From positions 42,112,975-42,176,974 of the forward strand of contig CM067564.1 of the NCBI GenBank assembly GCA_034336665.1: a stretch of 64,000 nt of DNA. The letters are read 5' to 3'. Origin of the DNA: Luscinia megarhynchos (lineage: Eukaryota > Chordata > Aves > Passeriformes > Turdidae). The translations under genes and the position numbers were made by a program. Below, one piece after another: positions 11,041 through 22,240 of this stretch (its first letter is position 1; each line of letters begins with the position of its first letter). The notes under the pieces are model-generated. The model saw only the letters and a program-made list of their open reading frames with translations, was not told where the DNA came from and made no database searches.

Positions 11041-11645
11041 AGCGCGTGGATGCGCCCCAAAATACACCCCGAAATGCAGCCCAGGGATAGATCCCATAGA
11101 TACACCCCAAAAATACACCCCGAAATGCACCCCATGGATAGATCCCATAAATACAACCCAAAATACGCTCCGAAAATACAACCCATGGATATAGCCCATA
11201 GATACACCCCAAAAATACACCCCGAAATACATCCCAGGGATAAATCCCATAGATACACCCCAAAAATACACCCCGAAATACATCCCAGGGATAGATCCCA
11301 TAGATACACCCCAAAAATACACCCCGAAATGCACCCCATGGATATAGCCCATAAATACAACCCAAAAATACACCCCAAAAATGCACCCCATGGATACACC
11401 GCAAAATACACCCCAAAAATGCACCCCATGGATATAGCCCATAAATACAACCCAAAAATACACTCCGAAAATACACCCCAAAAATGCACCCCGTGGATAC
11501 ATCCCATAGATACACCCCAAAAATACACTCCGAAATACACTCTGAAAATACATCCCATAAATATACCCCAAAATATACCCCTTGGATGCATCCCATGGAA
11601 TCACCCCAAAAATCCACCCCAAAAAGACACCCCATGGGTGCACCC
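11040..11645. repeat. A/C-rich minisatellite
   Basis: An array of ATACACCCCAAAAATACACC and CATGGATAGATCCCATAGAT segments in a composite period of roughly 50 bases. It is intergenic between ODF3B and the lectin gene. Confidence 0.9.
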
Positions 11646-12540
11646 CTAGCACCCCAGGGACACAGCTCTGGCACCCCACAGATGCAGCACCCAACACCCC
11701 GCTGGTGCACCCCCAGAACCCCATAGCTGACCCTCTGCACCCCATATCTGACCCCCTGCACCCCATATCTGACCCCCTGCACCCCATGGAGGGAACAGGG
11801 GGGACACGGAGACACCGGAGCACAAGGACACAGGGACAGGAGGGCACCCCGGAGGGGACATGGGGACACAGGGACAGTGGGGGAACGTGGAGACTTGGCG
11901 GATATGAACGACATGTGGGGACACGGGGACACGGGAGGACAGGGGGACACGGGGACACAGAGGGGTCGTGGGGATGTGGGGACATGGGGACACGGGAGGA
12001 CAGGGGGACACGGGGACACAGAAGCTGGCTGAGACCCCAGGGGCTGCCACGGGGACACCTGTTGGGGTCACCCCTTCCCTTGGGGTCACCCCATCTCCTG
12101 GGATCACCCCTGTCCTGGGGTCACCCCATCCCTTGGGGACACCCCAAACCCTTGGGGTCACCCCTTCTCTTGGGGTCACCTCTGTCCTGGGGACATTCCT
12201 TCTCTTGGGGTCACCCCAAACCCTTGGGGTCACCTCATCCCTTGGGGTCACCCCTGTCCTGGCGTCACTCCTTCTCTTGGGGTCACCCCATCCCTTGGGG
12301 TCACCTCTTCTCTTGGGGTCACCCCTTCTCCTGGGGTCACCTCTGTCCTGGGGTCACCCCATCCCTTGGGGTCACCCCAAACCCTTGGGGTCACCCCTTC
12401 TCTTGGGGTCGCCTCTGTTTGGGGTCACCCCATCCCTTGGGGTCACCCCTGCTCGTGCCCCCCCTCCATCCCCCGTGGGGAGCCCGGGGGTCCCCATCCC
12501 CTGTCGGTGTCACGCAGCAAAGGGACACGCGGGGGTCCCG
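11646..12540. repeat. Low-complexity and CTTGGGGTCACCCC array
   Basis: 11646-12050 is mixed GGGGACAC-type sequence. 12055-12450 is a regular array of CTTGGGGTCACCCC units of about 20 bases. No coding signal. Confidence 0.85.
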
Positions 12541-12553
12541 GTGCTTCCATCAC

Positions 12554-12559
12554 TTTATT
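12554..12559 (-). terminator. Candidate polyadenylation signal of the lectin gene
   Basis: AATAAA on the minus strand, about 1 kb past the lectin stop codon. It is the first clear signal downstream. It is assigned to that gene by position only. Confidence 0.45.
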
Positions 12560-12599
12560 GGGGGGTCCCGATGTCGGAGGGGGCTGTGGGTGCGGGGTG

Positions 12600-13480
12600 G
12601 GGTGGGTCAGGGTCGGGGGATGGGAACTGGGGTGCAGGACAGGGCTTTGGGGCCCGTGGGTCTGGGGGGCAGGGTTTGGGATGGGGGGCAGGAGGTGGGA
12701 TTTGGGGGGGGCGAGACAGCGGGGGCCGGACTGGGAGAAGGGTTTGGGATCCGGGGTGGGGTTTGGGGGAAGGAGGTGGAATTGGGGTGGCAGGAGGTGG
12801 GATTTGGGGGGCGAGAAGTGGGGTTTGAGGGCAGGAGGTGGGATGTGGGGAGAGGATGGAGGGTTTGGGGGCAGCACAGCAGGGATTGAGGTCTGGGGTG
12901 GGCTTTGGGGGTCTGGGAGGGGGGTTTGGGGGTTTGGGATGGGGTTTGGGGGTCTGGGATGGGGGTTTGGGGGTCGGGTTTGGGGGTTTGGGATGGGGTT
13001 TGGGATCTGGGATGGGGTTTGGGGTGTGGGGATGGGGTGTGGGGTCTGGGGGTGGGGGTTTGGGGTTTGGGGTTTGGGGGCAGGGAATGGGGTCTGGGGG
13101 TCTGGGCTGTGGGATGGGGTTTGGGCTTTGGGGTCTCGGATGGGGTCTGGGGGTCAGGTTTGGGTTCTGGGATGGGGTTTGGGGTCTGGGATGGAGTCTG
13201 GGGTCTGGGGTCTGGGGTGGGATTTGGAGTGTGGGATGAGGTTTGAGGTCTGGGAGTTTGGGGTGTGGGATGGGGTCTGGGCTTTGGGCTTTGGGCTTTG
13301 GGGGTCTGGGGTGGGGTTTCGGGTTTTAGGGGTCTGGGGGATTGAGGTGGATTTGGGGTCTGGGGTGGGGGTCTGGGGTCTGGAATGGGGTTTGGGGTGT
13401 GGGATGGGGTTTGGGGTCTGGGATGGGGTCTGGGGTTTGGGATGGGACTGGGGTTTGGGCTCTGGGCTCTGGGGCAGGCT
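12600..13480. repeat. TTTGGGGTCTGGG array, probable 3' UTR of the lectin gene
   Basis: A G-rich array of TTTGGGGTCTGGGATGGGG units on the plus strand, C-rich in the transcript. If the AATAAA at 12554 is used, the array is transcribed as 3' UTR. Confidence 0.85.
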
Positions 13481-13572
13481 GCAGGGGGGCTCAGGCTCAG
13501 GCTGGGGGCTGCCCGCGGGCTGGGGGCTGCAGGCGGGCTGGGGGCTGCCCGCGGGCCGGGGGCTCCCGCCCC

Positions 13573-16500
13573 CTAGGCCGGGTATTTGCAGATGAAAGGT
13601 TTGCGCTCCCCGCAGGCCTCGCCCTCCCAGGCCATGAACCCTGCGGGGACAGAGCCAGCGCTGCGACAGGGACAGCGCGACACCGCGACAGCCCCGGGCG
13701 CCCCCGAGCCCCCCGAGACCCCCGAGTCCCCCGAGCCCCCAACCCTTGGGTCCCCCCGCCAGCCGGTGCGGCGCGAGGCTGTCCCCAGGCCATTGTCCCC
13801 AGGCCGCTGTCCCCGCCCGCTGTCCCCCCCCTCACCTGCCGAGTCCTCCAGCGCGATGCACGGATGTCCCTTGGGCCATCGTCCCCCTCCCAGGCCCAGT
13901 AGTGCCGCGGGGAGCCGTCAGCCCAGAGCCAGCCCTGGCCGCTGCGACACGGGCGGGACACGCGTCAGAGGGACACGGACACAGGGGGACACGGGGGACG
14001 ACAGGGACACAGGGGACAAAAGGGGACAGGGGACACAGGGGGACAGGGGACAGGGGACACAGGGGACACAGAGGGGACAGGGGACACAGGGGAGGAGCAG
14101 GGGGAGGACAGGGACACAGGGGGTGGATGGCACAGGGGGACAGGTGGGACACACAGGACAGGGACACGGGGGGCACTTAGGGAGAGGGGGGACACACGGG
14201 ACAGGGGGGGACACACGGGACAGGGGGGACAGAGGGGAAGGACAGAGGGGACAAAGGGGGCACACACGGGACCGCAGGGGAGCACACGGGTCTGGGGGGG
14301 GACAGGTGGGACACGGGCTGGATGGGACAGAGGGGGACAGGTGGGACACACAGGACAGGGACACGGGGGGGACAGGTGGGACAGGGGTGGACAGGGGGAC
14401 ACTTGGGACAGTGGGACAGAGGGACAAGAGGGCACACACGGGACAGGGGGGGACAGGTGGGACACATGGAACAGGTGGGGTGGATGGGACAGGGTGGGAC
14501 AGGAGGATGGGAGGACAGGTGGGACACATGGGCTGGATGGGACAGGGAGACAGAGGGACAGGGAGGACAGCGGGACACGTTGGACAGGTGGAACAGAGGG
14601 GACACGGGGAGGACAGTGCTAGGTAGCACAGAGTGCTAGACAGCACAGGTAGCACTGAACAGCACAAGGCAGCACACCAGACAGCACAGGTAGCACAGAC
14701 AGCACAGGCAGCACAGGGCAGCTGGGGCAGCACAGGCAGCACAGGGTAGCACAGGTAGCACAGACAGCTGGGCAGCACAGACAGCACAGGGTAGCACAGA
14801 CAGCACAGGCAGCCTGGACAGCACAGAGTGCTGGACAGCTGGACAGCCTGGACAGCACAGGTAGCTGCAGTGGCACTGAGACAGCATAGAGTAGCACAGG
14901 CAGCACTGGGCAGCACAGGTAGCACAGACAGCACAGGTAGCTGGACAGCACAGGCAGCACAGACAGCACAGGCAGCACAGACAGCACAGGTGGCACAGAC
15001 AACTGGCAGCTGGACAGCACAGACAGCACAGACAGCACAGATAGCACTGGACAGCACTGAGACTAGCACAGGTGGCACAGACCAGCCTGAGACAGCACGG
15101 GCAGCACTGAGACTGGCACAGACAGCACAGGGCAGCACAGACAGCCTGGGCAGCTGGAGTGCGCTGGACAGCACTGGACAGCTGGACCCAGGGCCCTGAG
15201 CAGCTGGACAGCACAGGGCAGCACAGGCAGCACAGGGACAGCACAGACAGCTGGACAAGCCTGGACTAGCACAGGCAGCACAGACAGCACAGGCTGAGCA
15301 CAGACAGCTGGACAGCACAGGTGGCACAGACAGCACAGAACCAGCTGGAGCAGCACAGACAGCACAGACAGCACAGACAGCTGGAGCACTGGACAGCACA
15401 GACAGCACAGGACAGCACAGACAGCACAGACAGCACAGACAGCACAGGGCAGCACAGACAGCACAGACACGGCACAGACAGCACAGGTAGCACTGGACAA
15501 CCTGGACAGCACGGAGCACAGACAGCACAGGTAGCACAGACAGCACAGGCAGCTGAGACAGCACAGATGGCACAGACAACTGGCACAGACAGCTGGAGCA
15601 GCACAGGGTGGCACAGACAGCATAGGGCAACACACTGGGACAGCACATGAACAGCACAGGCACAGGGTAGCACTGGGACAGCTGGACAGCACAGACAGCT
15701 GGAGCAGCACCCTGAGTAGCACAGACAGCACAGACAGCACAGGTAGCACAGACAGCACAGACAGCACAGACAGCACAGACAGCACAGGTAGCACAGACAG
15801 CACAGACAGCACAGGGCAAGCACAGACACAGCACAGACAGCATAGACAGCACAGGCAGCTGGACAGCTGGACAGCACAGGCAGCACAGACAGCTGGTGGC
15901 TGGGCAGCTGGACAGCACAGGCAGCACAGACAGCACAGGCAGCAGCTGGACAGCACAGGGTGCTGGAGCACTGGGCAGCACAGGGCAGCACTGGACAGCA
16001 CAGACAGCACAGACAGCACAGGTGGCACAGACAGCCCACTGGACAGCACAGACAGCTGGACAGCACAGACAGCTGGACAGCCTGGGCAGCTGGACAGCAC
16101 AGACAGCACAGACAGCACAGGTAGCACAGACAGCACAGGCAGCACAGACAGCACAGACAGCACAGACAGCACAGACAGCACAGACAGCACAGGACAGCTG
16201 GACAGCACTGGACAGCACAGAGTAGCACTGGGCAGCACTGGGACAGCACAGGTAGCACAGAGACAGCATGGTAGCACAGGTAGCACAGAGACAGCACAGG
16301 CAGCACAGACAGCACAGGACAGCACAGACAGCACAGACAGCACAGGCAGCACAGGTGACAGCACAGACAGCACAGACAGCACAGAGACAGCACAGAGACA
16401 GCACAGGCAGCACAGACAGCACAGAGACAGCACAGACAGCACAGACAGCACAGACAGGCACAGGTAGCACAGACAGCACAGACAGACAGCACAGGGCAGC

Positions 16501-18115
16501 ACAGACAGCTGGGCAGCTGGGCAGCACAGACAGCACAGGTAGCTGGGTAGCACAGACAGCACAGACAGCACAGGTAGCACAGACAGCACAGGCAGCACAG
16601 ACAGCACAGGTAGCACAGGTAGCACAGACAGCACAGACAGCACAGACAGCACAGACAGCACAGGTAGCACAGACAGCACAGGTAGCACAGACAGCACAGG
16701 TAGCACAGGGTAGCTGGAGTAGCACAGGTAGCTGCAGACAGCACAGACAGCACAGGTAGCACAGACAGCACAGGTAGCACAGAGACAGCACAGGTGCTGG
16801 GTAGCACAGACAGCACAGGTAGCACAGACAGCTGGGTAGCACAGGTGGCACAGACAGCACAGACAGCACAGGTAGCACAGACAGCACAGGTAGCACAGGT
16901 AGCACAGAGAGCACAGGTAGCACAGACAGCACAGACAGCACAGGTAGCACAGACAGCACAGGTAGCACAGACAGCACAGACAGCACAGGCAGCACAGGGC
17001 ACAGAGAGCACAGACAGCACAGGTAGCACAGAGAGCACAGACAGCACAGACAGCACAGGGTAGCTGGACAGCTGGACAGCACAGGTAGCACAGGCACAGA
17101 CAGCACAGGTAGCACAGGCAGCACAGACAGCACAGACAGCACAGACAGCACAGGTAGCACAGGCAGCACAGGTAGCACAGACAGCACAGACAGCACAGAC
17201 AGCACAGACAGCACAGGTAGCACAGGCAGCACAGGCAGCACAGACAGCACAGGTAGCACAGGCAGCACAGGTAGCACAGACAGCACAGACAGCACAGGTA
17301 GCACAGACAGCACAGGTAGGACAGACAGCACAGGTAGCACAGGCAGCACAGGTGACAGCGCATGTCGGGACAGGTCGCACGGCAGGAAGGCACAGCCAGG
17401 GGACACCAGGAAGGGACAGGCAGGTGTGGCAGGTCGCTCACCCGCCGGTGCAGGCCGATCCAGACGCTCTCCTCCTTCTCTGTCCCTGTCCCGGTCCCGG
17501 TCCCGCTCCCGGTCCCGGTCCTTGTCCCCCTCCTCGTCGTCCTCTCCCCGCCGCGGCCGCCGGGCCAGGAAGGCGGCGAGCGCCCGGTGCTCCTCGGGGC
17601 TGCGCAGCGACGCCAGGTGTCCCCCGCGGGTGGCCTGGCACCACGCCTGGGGACAGCGACACGTCCGGGGGGGGTCCTGGGGGGCTGCGGGACCCCCGGC
17701 CCCCCCAGCACCCACCTCAGCCCGCCTCCAGCTCAGCTGCTGCCCGAAGTAGCCGTAGCAGTGGCCCTGGAAGGACAGCCACCCCCGCGGGCACCGCGTG
17801 GCCTCGGCGCCTGCGGGGACAGGGGTGTCACCGCCGCGCCCCGCGCCCGCCCGCGGCCCCCGGGCGCGGCTTTTGGGGGGACCGGGGCGCCCCCGCCGCT
17901 CTTGGGGGGCTGGTTGGGGAAAAGGGATGGGCGCGGGGGGCGCCTCGAGGGTCTCGGGGTGTGGGCGGGGGATCTGTGTGAAATTTAGGGGTCTCGGGGC
18001 GCAGTTTGGGGTCTCGGGGCGCAGTTGGGGGGCTCACCCGGCAGGGAGGGGGGCAGCACCAGGCACCCCAGCAGGCAGAGCCCCAGGAAGGCGGCGGGAC
18101 CCATCGTCACCCTTC
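13573..18115 (-). CDS. Secreted C-type lectin-like protein, eggshell (ovocleidin/struthiocalcin) type
   Basis: Five exons, 5' to 3': 18038-18115 (ATG at 18104), 17716-17810, 17442-17646, 13836-13941 and 13573-13640 (stop TAG 13575-13573), encoding about 180 residues. Exon 1 encodes a signal peptide ([20 protein letters not shown]). The mature part is a single long-form C-type lectin-like domain with six expected cysteines: [33 protein letters not shown]. It also has the core WIGL motif in [14 protein letters not shown] and WND sugar-binding motifs are absent, so calcium-dependent sugar binding is unlikely. The pattern (YGYF, RAEAWC, acidic stretch, VWIGLHR, FICK end) resembles the avian eggshell matrix lectins ovocleidin-17, struthiocalcin and dromaiocalcin. 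Role in shell mineralisation is inference. Exon 3 has a one-base frame slip inside an acidic/RD repeat, and exon 4 needs two small corrections. A REG-family or reptile lectin is the alternative. Confidence 0.88.
13942..14625. repeat. GGGACACAGGGG array in the lectin intron
   Basis: Irregular GGGACAGGTGGGACACACAGG units. This is the 3' end of the large intron between lectin exons 3 and 4. Confidence 0.85.
14625..17360. repeat. Long 9-mer array AGCACAGAC / AGCACAGGT
   Basis: About 2.7 kb built almost entirely from the 9-base words AGCACAGAC, AGCACAGGT and AGCACAGGC, with CAGCTGGA interruptions. Because 9 is a multiple of 3 and no stop occurs in these words, very long open frames arise on the minus strand ([13 protein letters not shown]). 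They are not genes. It is the longest single array in the window. Confidence 0.95.
17490..17550 (-). repeat. Coding GGGACC hexamer repeat in lectin exon 3
   Basis: A CGGGAC/CCGGGA repeat inside the exon encodes an acidic run (EDDEEGD) followed by alternating Arg-Asp ([13 protein letters not shown]). It then resumes the lectin fold at VWIGL, but in another frame, so one base is gained or lost within this repeat in the given sequence. Confidence 0.8.
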
Positions 18116-18640
18116 CTGCAACGGGGGGGGCTGCAGGGGGGCGGGGGGAGCAGCCGGGGACCCTCCCCTGCCCGGCACCGACCCCCGCCCCAGCACCCTC
18201 ACCCCAGGACCCCCGAACCCCCAGGATCCCCCAGGACCCCCCAACACCCTCAGGACCCGCAGCACTCCCAGAACACCCCAAGACCCCCAGCAACCCCCCA
18301 GAACAACCCCCCATCCTCACCCCCAGCACCCCCAGGATCCCCCCCAAGACACCCCCCCAGCACCCCTAAGATCCCCCAGGATACCCCAGGATCCCCCCAG
18401 CACCCCCAGGATCCCCCCAGCACCCCCAGGTTCCCCCAAGACACCCCCAGCACCCCTAAGATTCCCCCAGGATACCCCAGGATCCCCCAGCACCCCCAGG
18501 ATCCCCCCAACACTCTCAGGAACCCCCAGAATCCTCATCCCAGCAACCCCAGGACCCCCCCAGCTCCCCCCAGGACCCCCAGGACCCCCAGAACTCCCAC
18601 CCCCAGCACCCCCAGCACCCCCAGGCCCCCCGGCACCTCG
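18116..18640. repeat. CCCCCAGCACCCCCAGGAT array in lectin intron 1
   Basis: Irregular units of about 18-20 bases (CCCCCAGCACCCCCAGGATC). It separates the short non-coding first exon (about 18635-18660, donor GAG/GTGCCG) from the ATG exon, whose acceptor CAG is at 18116-18118. Confidence 0.8.
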
Positions 18641-18687
18641 CAGCTCCCGCAGCGGCCCCGCTGAGCGGTTCGGGACCACCCCAAACC

Positions 18688-18694
18688 CTTTATA
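18688..18694 (-). promoter_or_regulatory. TATA box of the lectin gene
   Basis: TATAAAG on the minus strand (context CTCTATAAAGGG), about 30 bases upstream of the inferred transcription start near 18660. A TATA promoter fits a tissue-specific secreted product. The flanking genes instead have CpG-island promoters. Confidence 0.75.
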
Positions 18695-18699
18695 GAGCC

Positions 18700-20215
18700 C
18701 GAGGGGGGGCGGGGGGCGGCGCGGGGGGGCCGGGCCGGGAGCCGCTGGCGGCGCATCAAAGGGACGGGTGACGCTGGCGCCACCTGCGCCACCCCCCGGG
18801 GGCAGCGACCCCCCCAGGGCACCGTGACAGCGGCCGGGGGTCCCCGAATTACGGGGGAATGGGGGTCACCCGCTAGGCACGGCTCCGTGTGAGGACACGG
18901 GAGGGGACAGGGGGGACACGGGGGACACGGGAGGGGACAGGGGGGGACACGGGTGGGGGTAGACAGGGGGGTGACGGTGCCGGGGGGTGCCGGGTTGGGG
19001 TGCGGCCTGATCTGGGGTCTGATAAGGGAGGGGGAGCGGCCGACACGGACCGAGGGACACGGACCGAGGGACAAAACAAGGGACAGACAGAGGGACACGG
19101 ACCGAGGGACACGGATTTGGGCGCAGGGTGACGGTGGCACCCCGCTGTGGGGTCGGGGGGTGACAGTGACCCCACGGCACGCTCCCGAGGCGGGGGATGC
19201 CCGCGGGGACGGGGTCTCTGTCCCTCTGTCCCTGGCCCCGGTCCCAGAGGGGTCTCTGTCCCCGTTCCCGGTCTGTCCTCGCTCCCGGGGGGTCTCTGTC
19301 CCTGTACCCGCCTGGCCCTTCCCCGGGACATGTCCCCTGTCCCTGCGCCGGCTCTTCCCCTCTGACGGGTGGCCCCTGGCCCCTTTCCCGGGGTGTCCCC
19401 GGTCCCTGTCCCCTCTCCCGGGGTGTCCCCGGTCCTTGTCCCCTCTCCCGAGGGTGTCCCAAATCCCTGTCCCCTCTCCCGGGGATGTCCCCAGCCCCTG
19501 TCCCCTCTCCCGAGGGTGTCCCCAATCCCTGTCCCCTCTCTCGGGGGTGTCCCTGTCCCCGTTCCCGGTCCCTGTCTCCGTTCCAGGTCCCTGGCCCCTC
19601 TCCCGGGGGTGTCCCCGGTCCCTGTCCCGGTCCCGGTCCCTGTCCCCTCTCCCCGGGGGTGTCCCCGGTCCCTGTCTCCGTTCCAGGTCCCTGTCCCCTC
19701 TCCCGGGGGGTGTCCCCGGTCCCTGTCCCCTCTCCCGGGGGTGTCCCCGGTCCCTGTCCCGGTCCCGGTCCCTGTCCCTCTCCCCGGGGGTGTCCCCGGT
19801 CCCTGTCTCCGTTCCAGGTCCCTGTCCCCTCTCCCGGGGGGTGTCCCCGGTCCCTGTCCCCTCTCCCGGGGGTGTCCCCGGTCCCTGTCCCGGTCCCGGT
19901 CCCTGTCCCCTCTCCCGGGGGTGTCCCCGGTCCCTGTCTCCGTTCCAGGTCCCTGTCCCCTCTCCCGGGGGTGTCCCCAATCCCTGTCCCCTCTCCCGGG
20001 GGTGTCCCCGGTCCCTGTCCCGGTCCCGGTCCCTGGCCCCTCGCCCGCCGGTGGCTCCGCGCTGGCGGCGCCGGGCGGCTGCGGGCGGTGGCGCGGGGGA
20101 GGGGACGGTGCCAGCGCGGTGCCACCCGGGGCGCGGCGACCCCCAGGGCCGGACACGGCTCAGGGACTGTGCGCAGGGCCCGTCCGTGCCGCCGTGCCCC
20201 GCTGAGCACCCCCGT
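18700..20215. repeat. Promoter flank and CCCTGTCCCCTCTCCCGGGG array
   Basis: 18700-19370 is G/C-rich with scattered GGGACACGG words. 19375-20040 is an array of CCGGTCCCTGTCCCCTCTCC units with interspersed GTTCCAGGTCC, period about 50-100 bases. 20045-20215 is a small CpG-rich unique patch. No exon recognised. Confidence 0.8.
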
Positions 20216-21340
20216 CACCGGCCGGGGGGTGGGCGCGGGTCCGGATCGCCGGGGTGGGCTCGGGATCTCCGGGACAGGCACGGACCAGCGGGGTGGGAGT
20301 GGGTATGGGTCAGGGGATGGGCACAAATCTCCGGGATGGGAATGGTCAGGATTCCGGGATGGGCACGGATCGGCGGGAACGGGAACGGGTCGGATCCGGG
20401 GATGGGCGCGGGTCCGGATCACCGGGGTGGGCTCGGATCTCCGGGACAGGCACGGATCAGCGGGGTGGGAGTGGTTGGAGATCCGAGGATGGGCACAAAT
20501 CTCCGGGATGGGAATGGTCAGGGATTCCGGGATGGGCACGGATCAGCGGGACGGGCAGAGATCACCGGGGTGGGCACGGGCACGGATTCTGGAATTAGGT
20601 CCGGATCGCCGGGATGGGGATGGGGCGCGGGTCCGGGGATGGGCTCGGATCCCAGGACAGGCACGGATCAGCAGGGGTGGGAGTGGTTGGAGATCCGAGG
20701 ATGGGCACAAATCTCGGGATGGGAATGGTCAGGATTCCGGGATGGGCACGGATCAGCGGGACGGGCAGAGATCACCGGGGTGGGCACGGGCACGGATTCT
20801 GGGATTGGTCCGGATCACCGGGATGGGGGTGGGCGCGGGTCCGGGGATGGGCTCGGATCTCCGGGCCAGATCCCGGATCAGCGGGAACGGGAACGGGTCG
20901 GATCCGGGGATGGGCGCGGGTCGGGATAAGCAGGGGGTGGGCTCGGATCTCCCGGGACGGGCACGGATCAGCGGGGTGGGAGTGGGTATGGGTCAGGGGG
21001 ATGGGCACGGATCAGCGGGTGGGCACAAATCTCAGGGATGGGAATGGTCAGGGATCCAGGGATGGGCACGGATCAGCGGGAACCGAACGGGTCAGATCCG
21101 GGGGGCGGGCGCGGGTCCGGATCACCGGGATGTGTGTCGGGGTGCAGTTTGGGGTGCAGTTTGGGGTGCAGTTTAGGGGATGGGCACAGATCCGGGGACG
21201 GGCATGGGCACAGGGGTGGGTGCGGATCGCCGGGGACGGGCACGGGGCCGGGGCTGGGCAGGGATCTGGGGATGGGAATGGGCGCAGATCACCGGGATCA
21301 GACCCAGCGGTGGCACTTTTGATGCCCTTGCAGTGCCCAC
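20216..21340. repeat. GGGATGGGCACGGATCAGCGG array
   Basis: A composite array of GATGGGCACGGATCAGCGGG and GCGCGGGTCCGGATCACCGG segments with a period near 40-48 bases and longer repeats of about 280-300 bases. It is intergenic between the lectin gene and the CPT1B 3' end. Neither SYCE3 nor KLHDC7B exons are visible here. Confidence 0.88.
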
Positions 21341-22135
21341 CGCGCCCCCGAGGGCACCCCAAGGGTCCACCGGGCACCCCAAGGATCCACCCGGCACCCC
21401 AAAGATCCACCCGGCACCCTAAGGATCCACCCCGGCACTCCAAGGGTGCAGCACCCCAAGGATCCACCCGGCACCCCAAAGATCCACCCGGCACCCCAAG
21501 GATCCACACCCGGCACCCCAAGGATCCACCCGGCACCCCAAGATCCACCCGGCACCCCAAGGATCCACCTGGCACCCCAAAGATCCACCCGGCACCCCCA
21601 AGGATCCACCGGGCACCCCAAATATTCACCCCGGCACCCCAAGGATCCACCCCGGCAACCCAAATATTCACCCCCGGCACCCCAAGGATCCACCCGGCAC
21701 CCCAAGGATCCACCCGGCACCCCAATATTCACACCCGGCACCCCAAGGATACACTCGGCACCCCAAGGATCCACCCGGCACCCCAAGGATCCACACCCGG
21801 CACCCCCAAAAATCCACCCGGCACCCCAAGGATGCAGCACCCCAAGGATGCACCCCGGCACCCCAAATATTCACACCCGGCACCCCAAGGATCCACCCGG
21901 CACCCCAAGGATCCACCGGGCTCCCCAAATATCCACCCCGGCACCCCAAGGATCCACTCGGCACCCCCAAGGGATCCACACCCGGCACCCCAAATATTCA
22001 CCCGGCACCCCAAGGGTGCACCCCGGCACCCCAAGGATCCACCCGGCACCCCAAGAATCCACACTCGGCTCCCCAAATATCCACCCGGCACCCCAAATAT
22101 CCACCCGGCACCCCAAGGTGCCCCCCACGCCCCCC
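21340..22135. repeat. CACCCCAAGGATCCACCCGG array
   Basis: A regular 19-21-base unit, about 38 copies, containing a GGATCC in most copies. It ends just short of the CPT1B polyadenylation signal. Confidence 0.93.
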
Positions 22136-22179
22136 AGGGTCCCCCCACCCCGTGGCACAGCGGGGTCACACCAAGAGCC

Positions 22180-22185
22180 TTTATT
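22180..22185 (-). terminator. CPT1B: CPT1B polyadenylation signal
   Basis: AATAAA on the minus strand, about 55 bases past the CPT1B stop codon (TGA, 22243-22241). Confidence 0.85.
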
Positions 22186-22240
22186 GGGGGCAGGTCCAGG
22201 GCAGGGACCCCCGGCCCCCCGAACCCCGCGGCCCCCCCGG

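Noticed and set aside
13918..17715. A single open frame of about 1265 codons on the minus strand
   Set aside because: It runs through the stop-free 9-mer array and only includes two real lectin exons by accident. Composition is almost entirely C, A, V, L, S. Splice sites of the lectin gene cut through it.
21340..22135. CRISPR-like regular repeats
   Set aside because: There are no unique spacers. Repeats are head-to-tail in a vertebrate intergenic region.
18700..22135. SYCE3 or KLHDC7B between the lectin gene and CPT1B
   Set aside because: Expected from human synteny and looked for, but no kelch or SYCE3-like coding segment was found. The interval is arrays plus a small CpG-rich patch.
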